Part shown: positions 1 to 8,553 of the stretch, piece by piece
How positions within the stretch are numbered: the first letter of the stretch is position 1
How the letters are laid out: each line of letters opens with the position of its first letter
Assembly (NCBI GenBank): GCA_963724645.1
Contig: CAVRVJ010000003.1
Span: 1,673,412-1,737,411 of the forward strand
DNA from: CAVXSP01 sp963724645
Lineage (GTDB): Bacteria > Acidobacteriota > Vicinamibacteria > Vicinamibacterales > SCN-69-37
Length of the DNA: 64,000 nucleotides
Direction of reading: 5' to 3'
The notes under the pieces: model-generated
What the model saw: only the letters and a program-made list of their open reading frames with translations
What the model was told of the DNA's origin: nothing
Databases searched by the model: none
Program-made: the position numbers and the translations under genes

Positions 1-982
1 GCGCTCATGACGAGCGTGTTGATCTACTCGATATTCACCGCTGCCTGCGGCCTCGCGACGACTGCGGCAGCCCTCGCGCTCTTTCGAATCTGTCTGGGGC
101 TCGGCATGGGCGCCGAATGGGCCAGCGGCGCCGCGCTCGTGTCGGAGACCTGGCCGGATCGACATCGGGCCAAGGCGTTGGCGTTCATGCAGAGCGCCTG
201 GGCGGTGGGGTTCGCACTGGCCGCCGTCGTGAACTATCTCGTGCAATCGGTCGCCGGACTGCCATGGCGTGCGGTGTTCTTCGTGGGTCTGCTGCCGGCC
301 CTGCTCACGCTGTGGATTCGACGCGGGGTTGAGGAACCAGCGATCTGGCGCAGTGCCCGCACGCGTCCCTCCGCGATCCATCCTCTCCGGTCTCGGCGGC
401 CCGAAGCTGCGTCTCACGATCGCGCTCGCGCTGATGAACTCCTGCACGCTGTTCGCGTATTGGGGCTTCAACACGTGGGTCCCGACGTATTTGTCGGCGC
501 CCCGCGCCGGCGGTGGCGTGGGCCTCGGACAGTCGGTGATGACCGGCTTGATCGTCGCGAACCAGTGCGGCACCTGGTTCGGGTACGTGGCGTTCGGGTA
601 CATCGCCGATGCGCTCGGACGCCGGCGCGCCTATGTTGCCTATCTGCTCCTCGCAGCGGCGCTGGTGTGGGCGTATACCTCCGTCCACAGCGCGTGGGCG
701 CTGCTGGCGCTTGGCCCGCTGACATCATTCTTCGCCACCGGGCACTTCAGCGGCTTCGGCGTCGTGACCGCGGAACTTTATCCGACGTCCGTGCGGGCCA
801 CCGCCCAGGGTTTCACCTATAACCTGGGCCGCATCGCGAGCGCCTACGCCCCGCGCTTTGTCGGCTCGGTCGCGCAAACCCGCGGATACCCCGCGGCGTT
901 GTCAATTGCCGCCGCAGCGTTCCTGCTCGCGTCACTCTGCTGGGTGGTCATTCCGGAGACGAAAGGGAGAGCAATTGAATAG
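1..982 (+). CDS. MFS transporter, 5' partial and frame-shifted
   Basis: Integral membrane transporter of the major facilitator superfamily, truncated at the window's left edge. The visible part carries several hydrophobic helices, the acidic-Gly loop motif GLGMGAEWASG near the start and the terminal PETKGR motif typical of sugar/metabolite-proton symporters. The first about 115 residues lie in frame 1 and the rest (from LRLTIALALMNSC onward) in frame 2, so one or two indels lie between about 350 and 385. The similarity resumes immediately after the break, which favours a sequencing error. The substrate cannot be told from the sequence. Confidence 0.8.
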
Positions 983-1098
983 CTGGTTCCGGGGTTCCGA
1001 GGTTCAAATGACGTCGCAGCAGACCGGTTCGTCAAGTAGCAAACTTGAACTGAGGTGCTGCCGAACCCCGGAACTCCGGAACCTCGGAACTCCGGAAC
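983..1098. repeat. intergenic inverted repeat (GGTTCCG family)
   Basis: The gap between two convergent genes holds GGTTCCGGGGTTCCGAGGTTC on one side and several copies of GGAACTCCGGAACCTCGG on the other. The two sides can pair into a long hairpin. The position between two 3' ends would suit a bidirectional terminator, but the style also matches the other palindromic spacers of this genome. Confidence 0.5.
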
Positions 1099-1317
1099 CT
1101 ACTTCGTAATCTGCGTCACCTCGCCGAGCAGATAATGCAGCGTGACACGGTCGCCAGGCTCCATGGCGCGCGGGACTGATTCGTTGCCCACGCGAGCGTG
1201 GCGGATTTCCTCTTCCTGATCGTCGGGGTCGACCCAGAAGACGTCCAGGGAGACCTGCCCGTGAATGGACACGGGTTGAACGCGTTTGATGATGGCCGCG
1301 CGGCTGCCCTTCAGCAT
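1099..1317 (-). CDS. small hypothetical protein (72 aa)
   Basis: A 72-residue soluble protein with a pattern of short beta strands and an acidic middle (FWVDPDDQEEEIRHARVG), ending LLGEVTQITK. I recognise no family. The start at 1317 was chosen because the upstream in-frame part is low complexity and antisense to the signal peptide of the next gene. It is divergent from the LolA-like gene with only about 35 bases between starts. Coding appearance is reasonable but the function is unknown. Confidence 0.55.
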   Translation of the reverse strand: MLKGSRAAIIKRVQPVSIHGQVSLDVFWVDPDDQEEEIRHARVGNESVPRAMEPGDRVTLHYLLGEVTQITK

Positions 1318-1351
1318 TCGCCTGCAGGTATTATTCTCTAGCCAGGTTCTT

Positions 1352-2113
1352 ATGGCGCATCGATTTCGCCGCGCGCTGATCCCTCTTGTGGCGCCTCTGC
1401 TGTTGACGCCGATTGTGCTGGCGTCGCAGCGGCCCGCGCCCCTGCCGTCGGGCCGGGAGCTCGTCGAGCGCCACGTCGCGGCCATCGGCGGCGAGCCCGC
1501 CTTTAAATCCATCAAGTCCATGCGTTTGCGAGGGCGCTTCGAGATCACCGGTCAGAACATCACAGCCGAGTTCGAGGAACTGGCGGCCCGGCCGGACAGA
1601 CTGCTGATGCGCGCCGACATCGCGGGCGTCGGCCACACGGAACAGGGTTACGACGGCAAGGTCGCCTGGACGATCGATCCGCAGACCGGTCCGAGGATTC
1701 TGAAAGACCGCGAGAGGGATGAAGCCAGAGCCGATGCCGACTTCGATGGCCCCCTGCATCTGCCCGAACACATCAGCGCACTGACCACCGTCGGCCGGGT
1801 CGACTTCGACGGCCGTCCTGCATATAAAGTCAACGTCGTGCTGCTTTCAGGCGTCCAGCAGGACGAGTACTTCGACGTCGAGTCCGGTCTCGAGATCGGA
1901 TGGGAAGCCAGGCGCACGATGCAGCTCGGCACTGTTCCAACGACCGCCATACTTCGCGACTACAAGCAGTTCGGTCCGATCAAGCAGCCAACCACGCTCG
2001 TCCAGAAGGCGCTGTTCATCGAACAGATTCTTCACGTGACATCCGTCGAATACGACGGCGTGCCCCCGGCAGCGTTCGACCCCCCGGCGCAAATCAAAGC
2101 CCTCATCAAGTGA
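1352..2113 (+). CDS. secreted LolA-like lipoprotein carrier family protein
   Basis: 253 residues with a signal peptide (basic start, hydrophobic stretch to about residue 23, cut after VLASQ). The rest resembles the LolA/LolB or outer-membrane lipoprotein-sorting fold found in many acidobacterial periplasmic proteins: an N-terminal helix with HVAAIGGEPAFKSIKSMRLRG, then strands such as GKVAWTIDPQTG and YFDVESGLEIGWE. The ATG at 1352 directly precedes the signal peptide. Its TGA overlaps the GTG of the protease gene (GTGA), so the two are translationally coupled. The cargo is not known. Confidence 0.7.
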   Translation: MAHRFRRALIPLVAPLLLTPIVLASQRPAPLPSGRELVERHVAAIGGEPAFKSIKSMRLRGRFEITGQNITAEFEELAARPDRLLMRADIAGVGHTEQGYDGKVAWTIDPQTGPRILKDRERDEARADADFDGPLHLPEHISALTTVGRVDFDGRPAYKVNVVLLSGVQQDEYFDVESGLEIGWEARRTMQLGTVPTTAILRDYKQFGPIKQPTTLVQKALFIEQILHVTSVEYDGVPPAAFDPPAQIKALIK

Positions 2114-3471
2114 GATTCACTCGCGCCCTGATGTGCGGATCGGCCGTCGTCGTCCTGGCCGCCTTTTCCCTTCAGCGTCCCGACGGCTGGCGCGAAGAGG
2201 GCCTGGCGAGCTTCGACGAGACCTGGCAGACGGTCGCCGACACGTTCTACGACGCGGCGTTCGGGGGACTCGACTGGAACGCCATTCGAGCCGAGCTGAG
2301 ACCGAAGGCCGAAGCGGCGGCCTCGGCCGATGACCTCCGGCGGGTCATCAGCGACATGCTCGCACGGTTGAAGCGCTCGCACTTCGTGCTGCTGTCGTCC
2401 TCGTCGACCGACGTCGATGCTGGTCCGATCGGCCCGGCGACCGTACCGATCGAGATGCGAATCACCGCGCAGGGCGTCCTGGTGACCCGCGTCGATCCGG
2501 AATCGCCGACGGCCCGGGCGGGACTGTCGGCGGGACAGGTCCTGCTCTCCATCGACGGCGCGTCCGTCGCGGCGTGGCGCTCCTCAGGCAACAATCCGGC
2601 AGGCCGGCTGCGCGCGTTCGATTTGTGGCGCCGCGCGTATCGCGCGTTGCATGGCGACGCAGGCTCGGCCGCGGCGCTCGAAGTTCGCGCGCCGGACGGA
2701 TCGGAGCGACACATCACGGTCGCGCGCGCGCCCGAGCCCGGAGAGGTGGTCACGCTCGGCAATCTGCCGCCGCTCGCGGTGAGAACGGAGACGCGAGAGC
2801 TCCTGTCGCCCGGTCGCCGGCGCATCGGCCTGATTCGATTCAATCTCTGGATGACGGCCATCGACGCGCCGGTGGCGGCGGCCGTCGATCGGTTTCGGCG
2901 CGCCGACGGTGTCATCATCGATTTGCGTGGAAACCCCGGCGGCCTCGCCGGCATGATGTCGGGGGTCGCCGGACATTTTCTGGACGATGCCGATGCGCTG
3001 CTGGGACGGATGCAGACACGTCAGATGCAGCTGGAATTCCATCCCAATCCTCGTCTCTCAATGCCGGACGGCCGGCGGGTCAGGCCCTACGCAGGCCCGG
3101 TCGCGATTCTGGTCGACGAGCTGACGGGCAGCACTTCCGAATGCTTCACCGGCGCGATGCAAAGTCTGGGGCGCGCAAGGGTTGTCGGGACCCAGACGAT
3201 GGGAGAGGCGCTTCCCGCGCTGACGAAACGACTGCCCAACGGTGACGTATTGATGTATGCCGTCGGTAATTTCGTCACGAGCACTGGACGCTCCCTTGAA
3301 GGCGATGGGGTGACACCCGACGAGGTGGTGCCGTTGTCGATTGGGGCGCTCGCCGCGGGCCGGGATCCGGCGATGGAGCAAGCGCTGCGATGGATGGACC
3401 AGCGGAACCCGGCTGCACAGCGAGTACCTGGGCCGGCCCGTAGCGAAGGCGGCAAGTCTTTGCTAAGATAG
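2110..3471 (+). CDS. secreted S41 family peptidase with PDZ domain
   Basis: 453 residues. A short hydrophobic leader is followed by a helical tricorn-like C1 region (about 25-95), a PDZ domain (about 115-170, with ARAGLSAGQVLLSIDG) and an S41 core. The core shows IIDLRGNPGG and the nucleophile region TGSTSECF, with Ser as the likely nucleophile. The Lys that C-terminal processing proteases carry 25 residues after the Ser is not visible (the segment reads GTQTMGEALP), so a tricorn-type Ser/Glu arrangement is more likely. It starts with GTG overlapping the upstream stop. Confidence 0.8.
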   Translation: MRFTRALMCGSAVVVLAAFSLQRPDGWREEGLASFDETWQTVADTFYDAAFGGLDWNAIRAELRPKAEAAASADDLRRVISDMLARLKRSHFVLLSSSSTDVDAGPIGPATVPIEMRITAQGVLVTRVDPESPTARAGLSAGQVLLSIDGASVAAWRSSGNNPAGRLRAFDLWRRAYRALHGDAGSAAALEVRAPDGSERHITVARAPEPGEVVTLGNLPPLAVRTETRELLSPGRRRIGLIRFNLWMTAIDAPVAAAVDRFRRADGVIIDLRGNPGGLAGMMSGVAGHFLDDADALLGRMQTRQMQLEFHPNPRLSMPDGRRVRPYAGPVAILVDELTGSTSECFTGAMQSLGRARVVGTQTMGEALPALTKRLPNGDVLMYAVGNFVTSTGRSLEGDGVTPDEVVPLSIGALAAGRDPAMEQALRWMDQRNPAAQRVPGPARSEGGKSLLR

Positions 3472-3484
3472 GGTTTAGGGAGCG

Positions 3485-3745
3485 GGCGGGCATTTGCACT
3501 TGCTCTCGACCCGTGCTTGTTGTTATCCTCCGGTGACCTGCAAGCACCTTACTTCCTTCCGCGTTTAGCGCCTGCGGCCAAAGCGCCGCGCCGTCGTTGA
3601 TTCGTGACGCAGAGCTTTGCCGTTGGGCTGGCTCACGGTGCCTGAGCGACGTTGATGGGCCACGGCGGTACCAAAAGCGCGGATCGATCTGGGCTGGGGA
3701 CAGGCCCCGGCTGTGAATGACTAGGAAATGAATACCCCTCGGGAG
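3485..3745 (+). ncRNA. structured leader or small RNA candidate
   Basis: This 280-base gap before the 3752 gene has strong folding potential. TCCGCG at 3558-3563 can pair with CGCGGA at 3678-3683. There is an internal hairpin GCTCA-CGGTGCC-TGAGC and a short GGTG/CACC hairpin at about 3532-3548. A GGGGACAGGCCCC motif follows. I considered 6S RNA and known riboswitches but see no diagnostic consensus. It may be the 5' leader of the next gene or a separate RNA. Confidence 0.3.
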
Positions 3746-3751
3746 AAGTGA

Positions 3752-4420
3752 ATGGAGCAGCGCCCGCTGCGTCTTGGCGACCTCGTGGACGACTACTGTC
3801 CCCGGGAACGACGCGTTACCAACCATGCCATCGTCGCCATCGTGAACGACTCGATTCGACAGACGCGGTGCACGACCTGTGACACCGAGCATGTCTTCAG
3901 GAGCGGGAAGCCGCCGCGCCGCCGCGCGAAACACGCGGGCGACGCGCAGACGGTCGACAACACGGGTGGTCAACTCGTGACACCCTCGCGAGACGAGGAG
4001 GGCAGCCCAGTCGAGATTGCCCCGGTCGAGATCGTCGAGACGGAAGTCGTCGAGGCCGATCCTGTCCAGGTCAGCGCCCAGGCGATCGACAATCCCGCGG
4101 AACGCGAGGCGAATGACGAGCGCCCTGACGAGATCTGGCCGGCGAACCGTCAGTTGATCCGCGCCACGTTGCCGCGCGTGGAGGGCGGCGAGCCGCCTCC
4201 CAGGCCCATTCCAGAATTCACGATGCATCAGCGGTACAGCGGCCGCGGCGCCGGCGCCTTTCGCCAGGCGCGCAGCTGGGCTGAACAGGGCTTCGGCAGC
4301 GCCCGGAACGGCAACGGAAACGGGAACGGACCTCGGGGCGATCGACGTTCCGGCCAGGGTCCCACCTTTCCCGGTCAGGGTCAGGGCCGTCGGCGGCACG
4401 GCAAAAAGCGGCCTCGGTAG
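3752..4420 (+). CDS. CxxC protein with long disordered tail
   Basis: 222 residues in two parts. The first about 55 residues are compact and contain RCTTCDTEHVF, a CxxC pair that could bind zinc or act as half a zinc ribbon. The rest is low complexity: acidic EIVETEVVEADPV, then a Gly/Asn/Arg-rich tail (RNGNGNGNG, RRSGQG, GQGRRRHGKKRPR) like RNA-binding RGG tails. A good Shine-Dalgarno (GGGAGAAG) sits just before the ATG. The stop overlaps the GTG of fabI by one base, implying one operon. Nucleic-acid binding is an inference from composition only. Confidence 0.65.
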   Translation: MEQRPLRLGDLVDDYCPRERRVTNHAIVAIVNDSIRQTRCTTCDTEHVFRSGKPPRRRAKHAGDAQTVDNTGGQLVTPSRDEEGSPVEIAPVEIVETEVVEADPVQVSAQAIDNPAEREANDERPDEIWPANRQLIRATLPRVEGGEPPPRPIPEFTMHQRYSGRGAGAFRQARSWAEQGFGSARNGNGNGNGPRGDRRSGQGPTFPGQGQGRRRHGKKRPR

Positions 4421-5193
4421 TGGGAGATCTCGAGGGGAAGACTGGCCTCATCGTCGGCGTCGCCAACAAACGATCCATTGCGTGGGCGATCGCGCAGGCG
4501 GCGTCTGCCGCGGGCGCCTCGCTCGTGCTGACGTACCAGAACGATCGGCTCGCCGAAAACGTGCGTGAGCTGGCGGCGACGCTGCCAAACGTCACGATCC
4601 TGCCGTGCGACGTCGGCAGCGACGATCAAATCCGCGAGCTGTTTGCGGCCATCGAAAGTCAGGTCGGCGATCTGGATTTTCTCGTGCACGGCGTCGCCTT
4701 TGCGCAACCCGAAGATCTGAAAGCGCCTTTCTCGCAGACGTCTCGCGAAGGATTTCGGATCGCGCTGGACATCAGCGCCTATTCGCTGATCGCGCTGGCG
4801 CGCGGCGCGGCGCCGCTGATGGAGAAACGGGGCGGCGGCAGCATCCTGACGCTCAGCTATCTCGGCAGCGAGCGCGTCTTCCCCAATTACAACGTCATGG
4901 GCGTGGCCAAGGCCGCGCTCGAAGCGTCGGTCCGATATCTTGCGAACGACCTGGGTGCGAAAGGCATCCGCGTGAATGCGATCTCCGCTGGCCCGATCAA
5001 GACGCTGGCGGCATACGGCATTGCCGGCTTCTCCGGGATCCTGCAGGCGTACCGCGACAGGGCGCCGCTGCGCCGTACCGTGGACGCCAATGAGGTGGCC
5101 GATGCCGCAGCGTTTCTGCTCGGCCCCGCGGGCCGCGCCATCACGGCGGAAGTCCTGATGGTGGACGCCGGGTTCCACGCGATGGGGATCTAA
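4420..5193 (+). CDS. fabI: enoyl-[acyl-carrier-protein] reductase (NADH), FabI
   Basis: 257 residues. Short-chain dehydrogenase/reductase of fatty acid elongation that reduces trans-2-enoyl-ACP. FabI-specific features are the modified nucleotide loop GVANKRSIAWAIA near the N-terminus, CDVGSDDQI, and the active-site YNVMGVAK (Tyr-x6-Lys). The C-terminal part (ISAGPIKTLAAYGI, VLMVDAGFH) is typical. GTG start overlaps the preceding stop. It converges on the following minus-strand gene with a 4-base overlap. Confidence 0.95.
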   Translation: MGDLEGKTGLIVGVANKRSIAWAIAQAASAAGASLVLTYQNDRLAENVRELAATLPNVTILPCDVGSDDQIRELFAAIESQVGDLDFLVHGVAFAQPEDLKAPFSQTSREGFRIALDISAYSLIALARGAAPLMEKRGGGSILTLSYLGSERVFPNYNVMGVAKAALEASVRYLANDLGAKGIRVNAISAGPIKTLAAYGIAGFSGILQAYRDRAPLRRTVDANEVADAAAFLLGPAGRAITAEVLMVDAGFHAMGI

Positions 5194-5627
5194 ACAGGCC
5201 GCTGGGCCTTCCCGTAATACTCCGACTGAAATCGCTCGATCAGTTCCTTCATCCTGACCGCGTCACCCTTGGTGTGCCCATGGCAGACGACAGGGTTCTG
5301 GCCGCCGCTGGTTTCCACGTAGATGTCCGAAAAGATAAGGTGCGTGTCGATCTTGATCGAGGCGACGTGCGCCATGTGAACCGACTCCTCGAGCTTGCCG
5401 ATCCATTGAGGCTTGTACAGCGTAAGGCTGCTCGGTGTGATCACGACCTGCGTCGGGAAGACGTGATTGCCGCTTCCGAGGCGGCTGGCGCGAAACACAT
5501 GCTCGCCGGGTAGAAGGCGGCCTTTCGACCAGATCCACCATGCGAGACCGATCAGAACGGCCGCAACGATGACGACCGTATAGATGACGGCTGGCGGCCA
5601 GGCGGAGTTGATCGAGGTGGTATCCAT
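5190..5627 (-). CDS. membrane-anchored PH-like domain protein
   Basis: 145 residues. One N-terminal transmembrane helix (about 12-33, AVIYTVVIVAAVLIGLAWWI) is followed by a beta-rich domain resembling bacterial PH domains: GEHVFRASRLG, VVITPSSLTLYKP, a central strand run and a C-terminal helix (MKELIERFQSEYY). The role is unknown; probably bound to the inner membrane. It ends within the fabI stop codon on the other strand. Confidence 0.6.
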   Translation of the reverse strand: MDTTSINSAWPPAVIYTVVIVAAVLIGLAWWIWSKGRLLPGEHVFRASRLGSGNHVFPTQVVITPSSLTLYKPQWIGKLEESVHMAHVASIKIDTHLIFSDIYVETSGGQNPVVCHGHTKGDAVRMKELIERFQSEYYGKAQRPV

Positions 5628-5654
5628 GAGGGAGATGGTAAGCTAGGACGCGAC

Positions 5655-6803
5655 GTGCCGCATCGCGCTTCAGGGCCGCCTCGGCGCGGTCCACGCCGGT
5701 TCCTCACGGGCAAACCCATTACCTATTACCGGCCGACGGGCGATCCCGCCATCCGGGCGCTGATCGAGCAGGGATTCCAGGCGTTCAACGCCGGCCGCCT
5801 GCTGGAAGCCTGCCACATATTCACCGACAAGATGCTGGCGCCCGAGAATGACACGATGATCGGGCTGACGATTGCCGGCGCGATGACGCCTGCCGGGCTC
5901 GGCGGCTGCATCAACGAAATGATGGAGCGCGGCCTGATCGATTTCATCATCAGCACCGGCGCGAATCTGTATCACGACCTGCACTACGCCCTGAACTTCA
6001 CGCTCCATCGCGGGTCGCCGTTTCTGGACGATCGCGTTCTGTACGAGAATGGCATCATCCGCATCTATGACGTCCTGTTTCCGGCGACCGTGCTGCTCGA
6101 GACGGACGAGTACATCCGTGAGTTCCTCCGGCGCTCGCGCATGAACGGCCCGGTCTCGACGTCGGAATTTCATTTCCGGCTCGGGCAGGATTTGATCGAG
6201 CGGCGGCCCGGCTGCGAAGAGTATTCAGTCGTGGCGCGCGCCGCGAGGCTCGGCGTGCCGGTCTACACGTCGTCGCCGGGCGACAGCTCGATCGGGATGA
6301 ACATCGCCTGGCACGAGCTGATGCGCGGCAGCCGGCTGATGATCGATCCGAACCTGGACGTCAACGAGGTCTGCGCCATCATCCTTGCCGGTACGAAGAA
6401 CGGCTGCGTAATTCTGGGCGGCGGATCGCCGAAGAACTTCTACTTGCAGGGCCAGCCGACGCTCTGGGAGGTGTACGGTATTCCCAAGGGCGGCAACGAG
6501 TATTTCATTCAGATCACGACCGATCACGTGGTCTGGGGCGGTCTGTCCGGGGCAACGCCGTCGGAGGCGGTCAGCTGGGGCAAGGTCAATCCTGGCGTGT
6601 TGCCTGACACGGTCGTCGCGTACTGCGATTCCACGATCGCGTTTCCATTGTTCTGTGAGTACGCGGTTGGCAGCAGGAACGGCGCGCGAACGCCGCGCCG
6701 ACTGTTCGACAAGCGCGAGGTGCTCGTCGCGGCGCTGAAGCGGCAAGGGAAGGCTGCGCGCAGGAAGCGCAGAAGAAGACACGCGGTCGATCGGAATCGC
6801 TGA
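5655..6803 (+). CDS. deoxyhypusine synthase family protein
   Basis: 382 residues, close to the usual family length. Core motifs are ACHIFTDKM, GLTIAGAMTPAG, STGANLYHDLH, YTSSPGDSSIGMN and the active-site segment SEAVSWGK with the catalytic Lys at about residue 310. Bacteria lack eIF5A, so the product is probably a spermidine-dependent aminobutyl transferase such as a homospermidine synthase-like enzyme; this is inference. The GTG at 5655 gives a start just before the conserved RRFLTGKPI. The Arg/Lys-rich C-terminus is unusual. Confidence 0.85.
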   Translation: MPHRASGPPRRGPRRFLTGKPITYYRPTGDPAIRALIEQGFQAFNAGRLLEACHIFTDKMLAPENDTMIGLTIAGAMTPAGLGGCINEMMERGLIDFIISTGANLYHDLHYALNFTLHRGSPFLDDRVLYENGIIRIYDVLFPATVLLETDEYIREFLRRSRMNGPVSTSEFHFRLGQDLIERRPGCEEYSVVARAARLGVPVYTSSPGDSSIGMNIAWHELMRGSRLMIDPNLDVNEVCAIILAGTKNGCVILGGGSPKNFYLQGQPTLWEVYGIPKGGNEYFIQITTDHVVWGGLSGATPSEAVSWGKVNPGVLPDTVVAYCDSTIAFPLFCEYAVGSRNGARTPRRLFDKREVLVAALKRQGKAARRKRRRRHAVDRNR

Positions 6804-6818
6804 AGGGCAGCCAGCGAC

Positions 6819-7247
6819 ATGGGTTCTCTCTCCTCCGAACTCCGTCCCATTGCCGCCGGGCTGGCTGCCGCGCCCCGTGTCTACGTCGACGCCAATGTGC
6901 CCCTGGGGGTGGTGGGCTTCATGCGCCAGGTCCTGCACTGGGACGTCCTGTTCGTCCTCGAGGATCCCGAGTTCCGCCGGGCCTCGGACCGCGAGCACTT
7001 CCGGCGCGCGCGGGATCTCGGACGCACCCTCATTACCCTCGACCACGATTTCTTCGATGAGCGTCGGTTCCCGTCTGCGGACAGTCCGGGAGTCGTGGTG
7101 TGCACCGCGCCTGACGAATCCGCGCTGAAGCGGCTGCTGAAACGGTTCGATGAGACCACAATGCGCGCCGATCCGGCGGCTGAGCTGCCGCTGCGCGGAC
7201 AGACGATTGAAATCACGCCGGAAGCGGTCTCAGATCGTAATCGATAG
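6819..7247 (+). CDS. PIN-like domain protein (DUF5615 type)
   Basis: 142 residues. The fold signature is VYVDANVPLGVV (first acidic strand), a central helix region and TLITLDHDFFDERRFP (second acidic pair), as in DUF5615/Mut7-C PIN-like proteins. Such proteins are usually solitary toxin-like or RNase-like; no antitoxin gene is beside it here. It lies 15 bases after the deoxyhypusine synthase gene and may share its transcript. Confidence 0.75.
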   Translation: MGSLSSELRPIAAGLAAAPRVYVDANVPLGVVGFMRQVLHWDVLFVLEDPEFRRASDREHFRRARDLGRTLITLDHDFFDERRFPSADSPGVVVCTAPDESALKRLLKRFDETTMRADPAAELPLRGQTIEITPEAVSDRNR

Positions 7248-7273
7248 CAATGCGCCGAAAGTGATTTCGGGGA

Positions 7274-7963
7274 TTAGTTCCCCAATGCCGCATAAGTCGT
7301 CGGGTCCGGTATTCGTGCGGCCTTGAAGGCCTCGTGCCGCTCCCGGCACTTGCTGCACTGGCCGCAGTGATCCTGGCCGAGCGGGCCGGTGGGCTTCATG
7401 CACGATAGCGTCTGCTCGAGAGGCACATGCAGGTCCACGCCGATCGCGATGACCTCTTCCTTGTGCAGATGACGCAGTGGTGTCGCGATCGTCAGCGGCC
7501 GCGACAGACCCAGCGACAGCGCCCGGGCCATCGTCTCAAAAAATTCCGGCGTGGCGTCCGGAAACGGATTGCCTTGCAGCGGCCCGAGGGCCAGCCGCTC
7601 GATGCCCAGCCGCGCGCACAGCACCGCCGCCTTCGAGAGCAGCACGATGTTCCGCCCCTCGAGGTAGACGTCTTCGTCCGGTGTGTCGTAGGCCGGCGCC
7701 TCGCCCGTCAAAGCCCAATGCGTCGGTGGATACACGTCGCGCATATCGAGGGCGAGGGTCCTGAGGGCGGCTGCCCGGCCGTCGAACGGAGGGCAGGCCA
7801 GGAGCCGGGCGATTGCGTGCGCTTCCGCGTCTTCCCACGCCAACCCCGCGCGGACGTGGATGGGTTGGACGCGCCGGCCTTCGGACAACTCGAGCGCCAT
7901 CAGCACGGCACTGTCGAGCCCGCCGGAAAAGAGGACAGCGGAGGGAAGGGGCGGCACGGGCAA
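7274..7963 (-). CDS. queC: 7-cyano-7-deazaguanine synthase (QueC)
   Basis: 229 residues. N-type ATP pyrophosphatase with PP-loop FSGGLDSAVLM near the N-terminus and a C-terminal zinc site with four Cys in SCMKPTGPLGQDHCGQCSKC. It converts 7-carboxy-7-deazaguanine to preQ0 for queuosine. It is divergent from queD, the preceding pathway step, with about 66 bases between. The spacer contains an AT-richer inverted repeat. Confidence 0.9.
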   Translation of the reverse strand: MPVPPLPSAVLFSGGLDSAVLMALELSEGRRVQPIHVRAGLAWEDAEAHAIARLLACPPFDGRAAALRTLALDMRDVYPPTHWALTGEAPAYDTPDEDVYLEGRNIVLLSKAAVLCARLGIERLALGPLQGNPFPDATPEFFETMARALSLGLSRPLTIATPLRHLHKEEVIAIGVDLHVPLEQTLSCMKPTGPLGQDHCGQCSKCRERHEAFKAARIPDPTTYAALGN

Positions 7964-7965
7964 TG

Positions 7966-8016
7966 CAGAATTGTGAATTAGGAGTTCAGAATTGGGAACC
8001 TAATTCCTGAAGCCGA
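7966..8016. repeat. imperfect inverted repeat between queC and queD
   Basis: GAATTAGGAGTTCAG and CTAATTCCTGAA face each other around AATTGGGAAC. It lies in the shared promoter region of the two divergent queuosine genes and could be an operator or another intergenic palindrome. Confidence 0.35.
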
Positions 8017-8038
8017 AATCTGAACTACAGTGATCACC

Positions 8039-8455
8039 ATGTACCTTGTGACCAAGCGCATCGAGTTCTGCTACGGGCACCGGCTGCTCGACTACGACGG
8101 CATCTGCAAGCATCCGCACGGACACAACGCGCTCGTCGAGGTCGATGTGCGCACCGATCGTCTGGACACACGCAACATGGTGGCGGATTTCTCGGACATC
8201 AAGCGCCTGGTGAAAGGCTGGATCGACCGCGAGCTGGATCACAAGATGATTCTTCGCCATGACGACCCGCTGGTCAGGCCGCTCGAAGCGTTGGGCGAGC
8301 CGGTTTACACGCTCGAGAGCAATCCGACCGTCGAGCGAATCGCGAAGCTGATCTTCGACAAGTCTCGCGAGCAGGGCCTCGACGTCCTCGCCGTGCGGGT
8401 GTGGGAGACGCCGAGCTCGTTTGCGGAGTACAGCGAAGCAGGCACTCGGGCCTAG
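8039..8455 (+). CDS. queD: 6-carboxytetrahydropterin synthase (QueD)
   Basis: 138 residues. Zinc-dependent enzyme that turns dihydroneopterin triphosphate into 6-carboxytetrahydropterin for queuosine. It shows RIEFCYGHRL with the catalytic Cys and first zinc His, KHPHGHN with the other two zinc His, and the C-terminal VRVWETPSSFAEY with the conserved Glu. A GTG at 8030 is in frame, but the ATG at 8039 leads straight into the conserved start. No queE is seen in the window. Confidence 0.9.
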   Translation: MYLVTKRIEFCYGHRLLDYDGICKHPHGHNALVEVDVRTDRLDTRNMVADFSDIKRLVKGWIDRELDHKMILRHDDPLVRPLEALGEPVYTLESNPTVERIAKLIFDKSREQGLDVLAVRVWETPSSFAEYSEAGTRA

Positions 8456-8553
8456 GCACTCGGCGCTCGTCTGAAGCCACGCCCGACGGCAGGATTCCGC
8501 CGGAATGCTCGCGGTTGGGGGCGGTTTCCTGCTACGAGGAAGTGAGAACGGCT

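Noticed and set aside
3485..3745. 6S RNA, cobalamin or other known riboswitch
   Set aside because: Folding potential is present but I cannot find the diagnostic conserved blocks of any of these.
8456..8553. Small gene between queD and usp
   Set aside because: Only short repeat-like GGCACTCGG sequence and no open frame with a plausible start.
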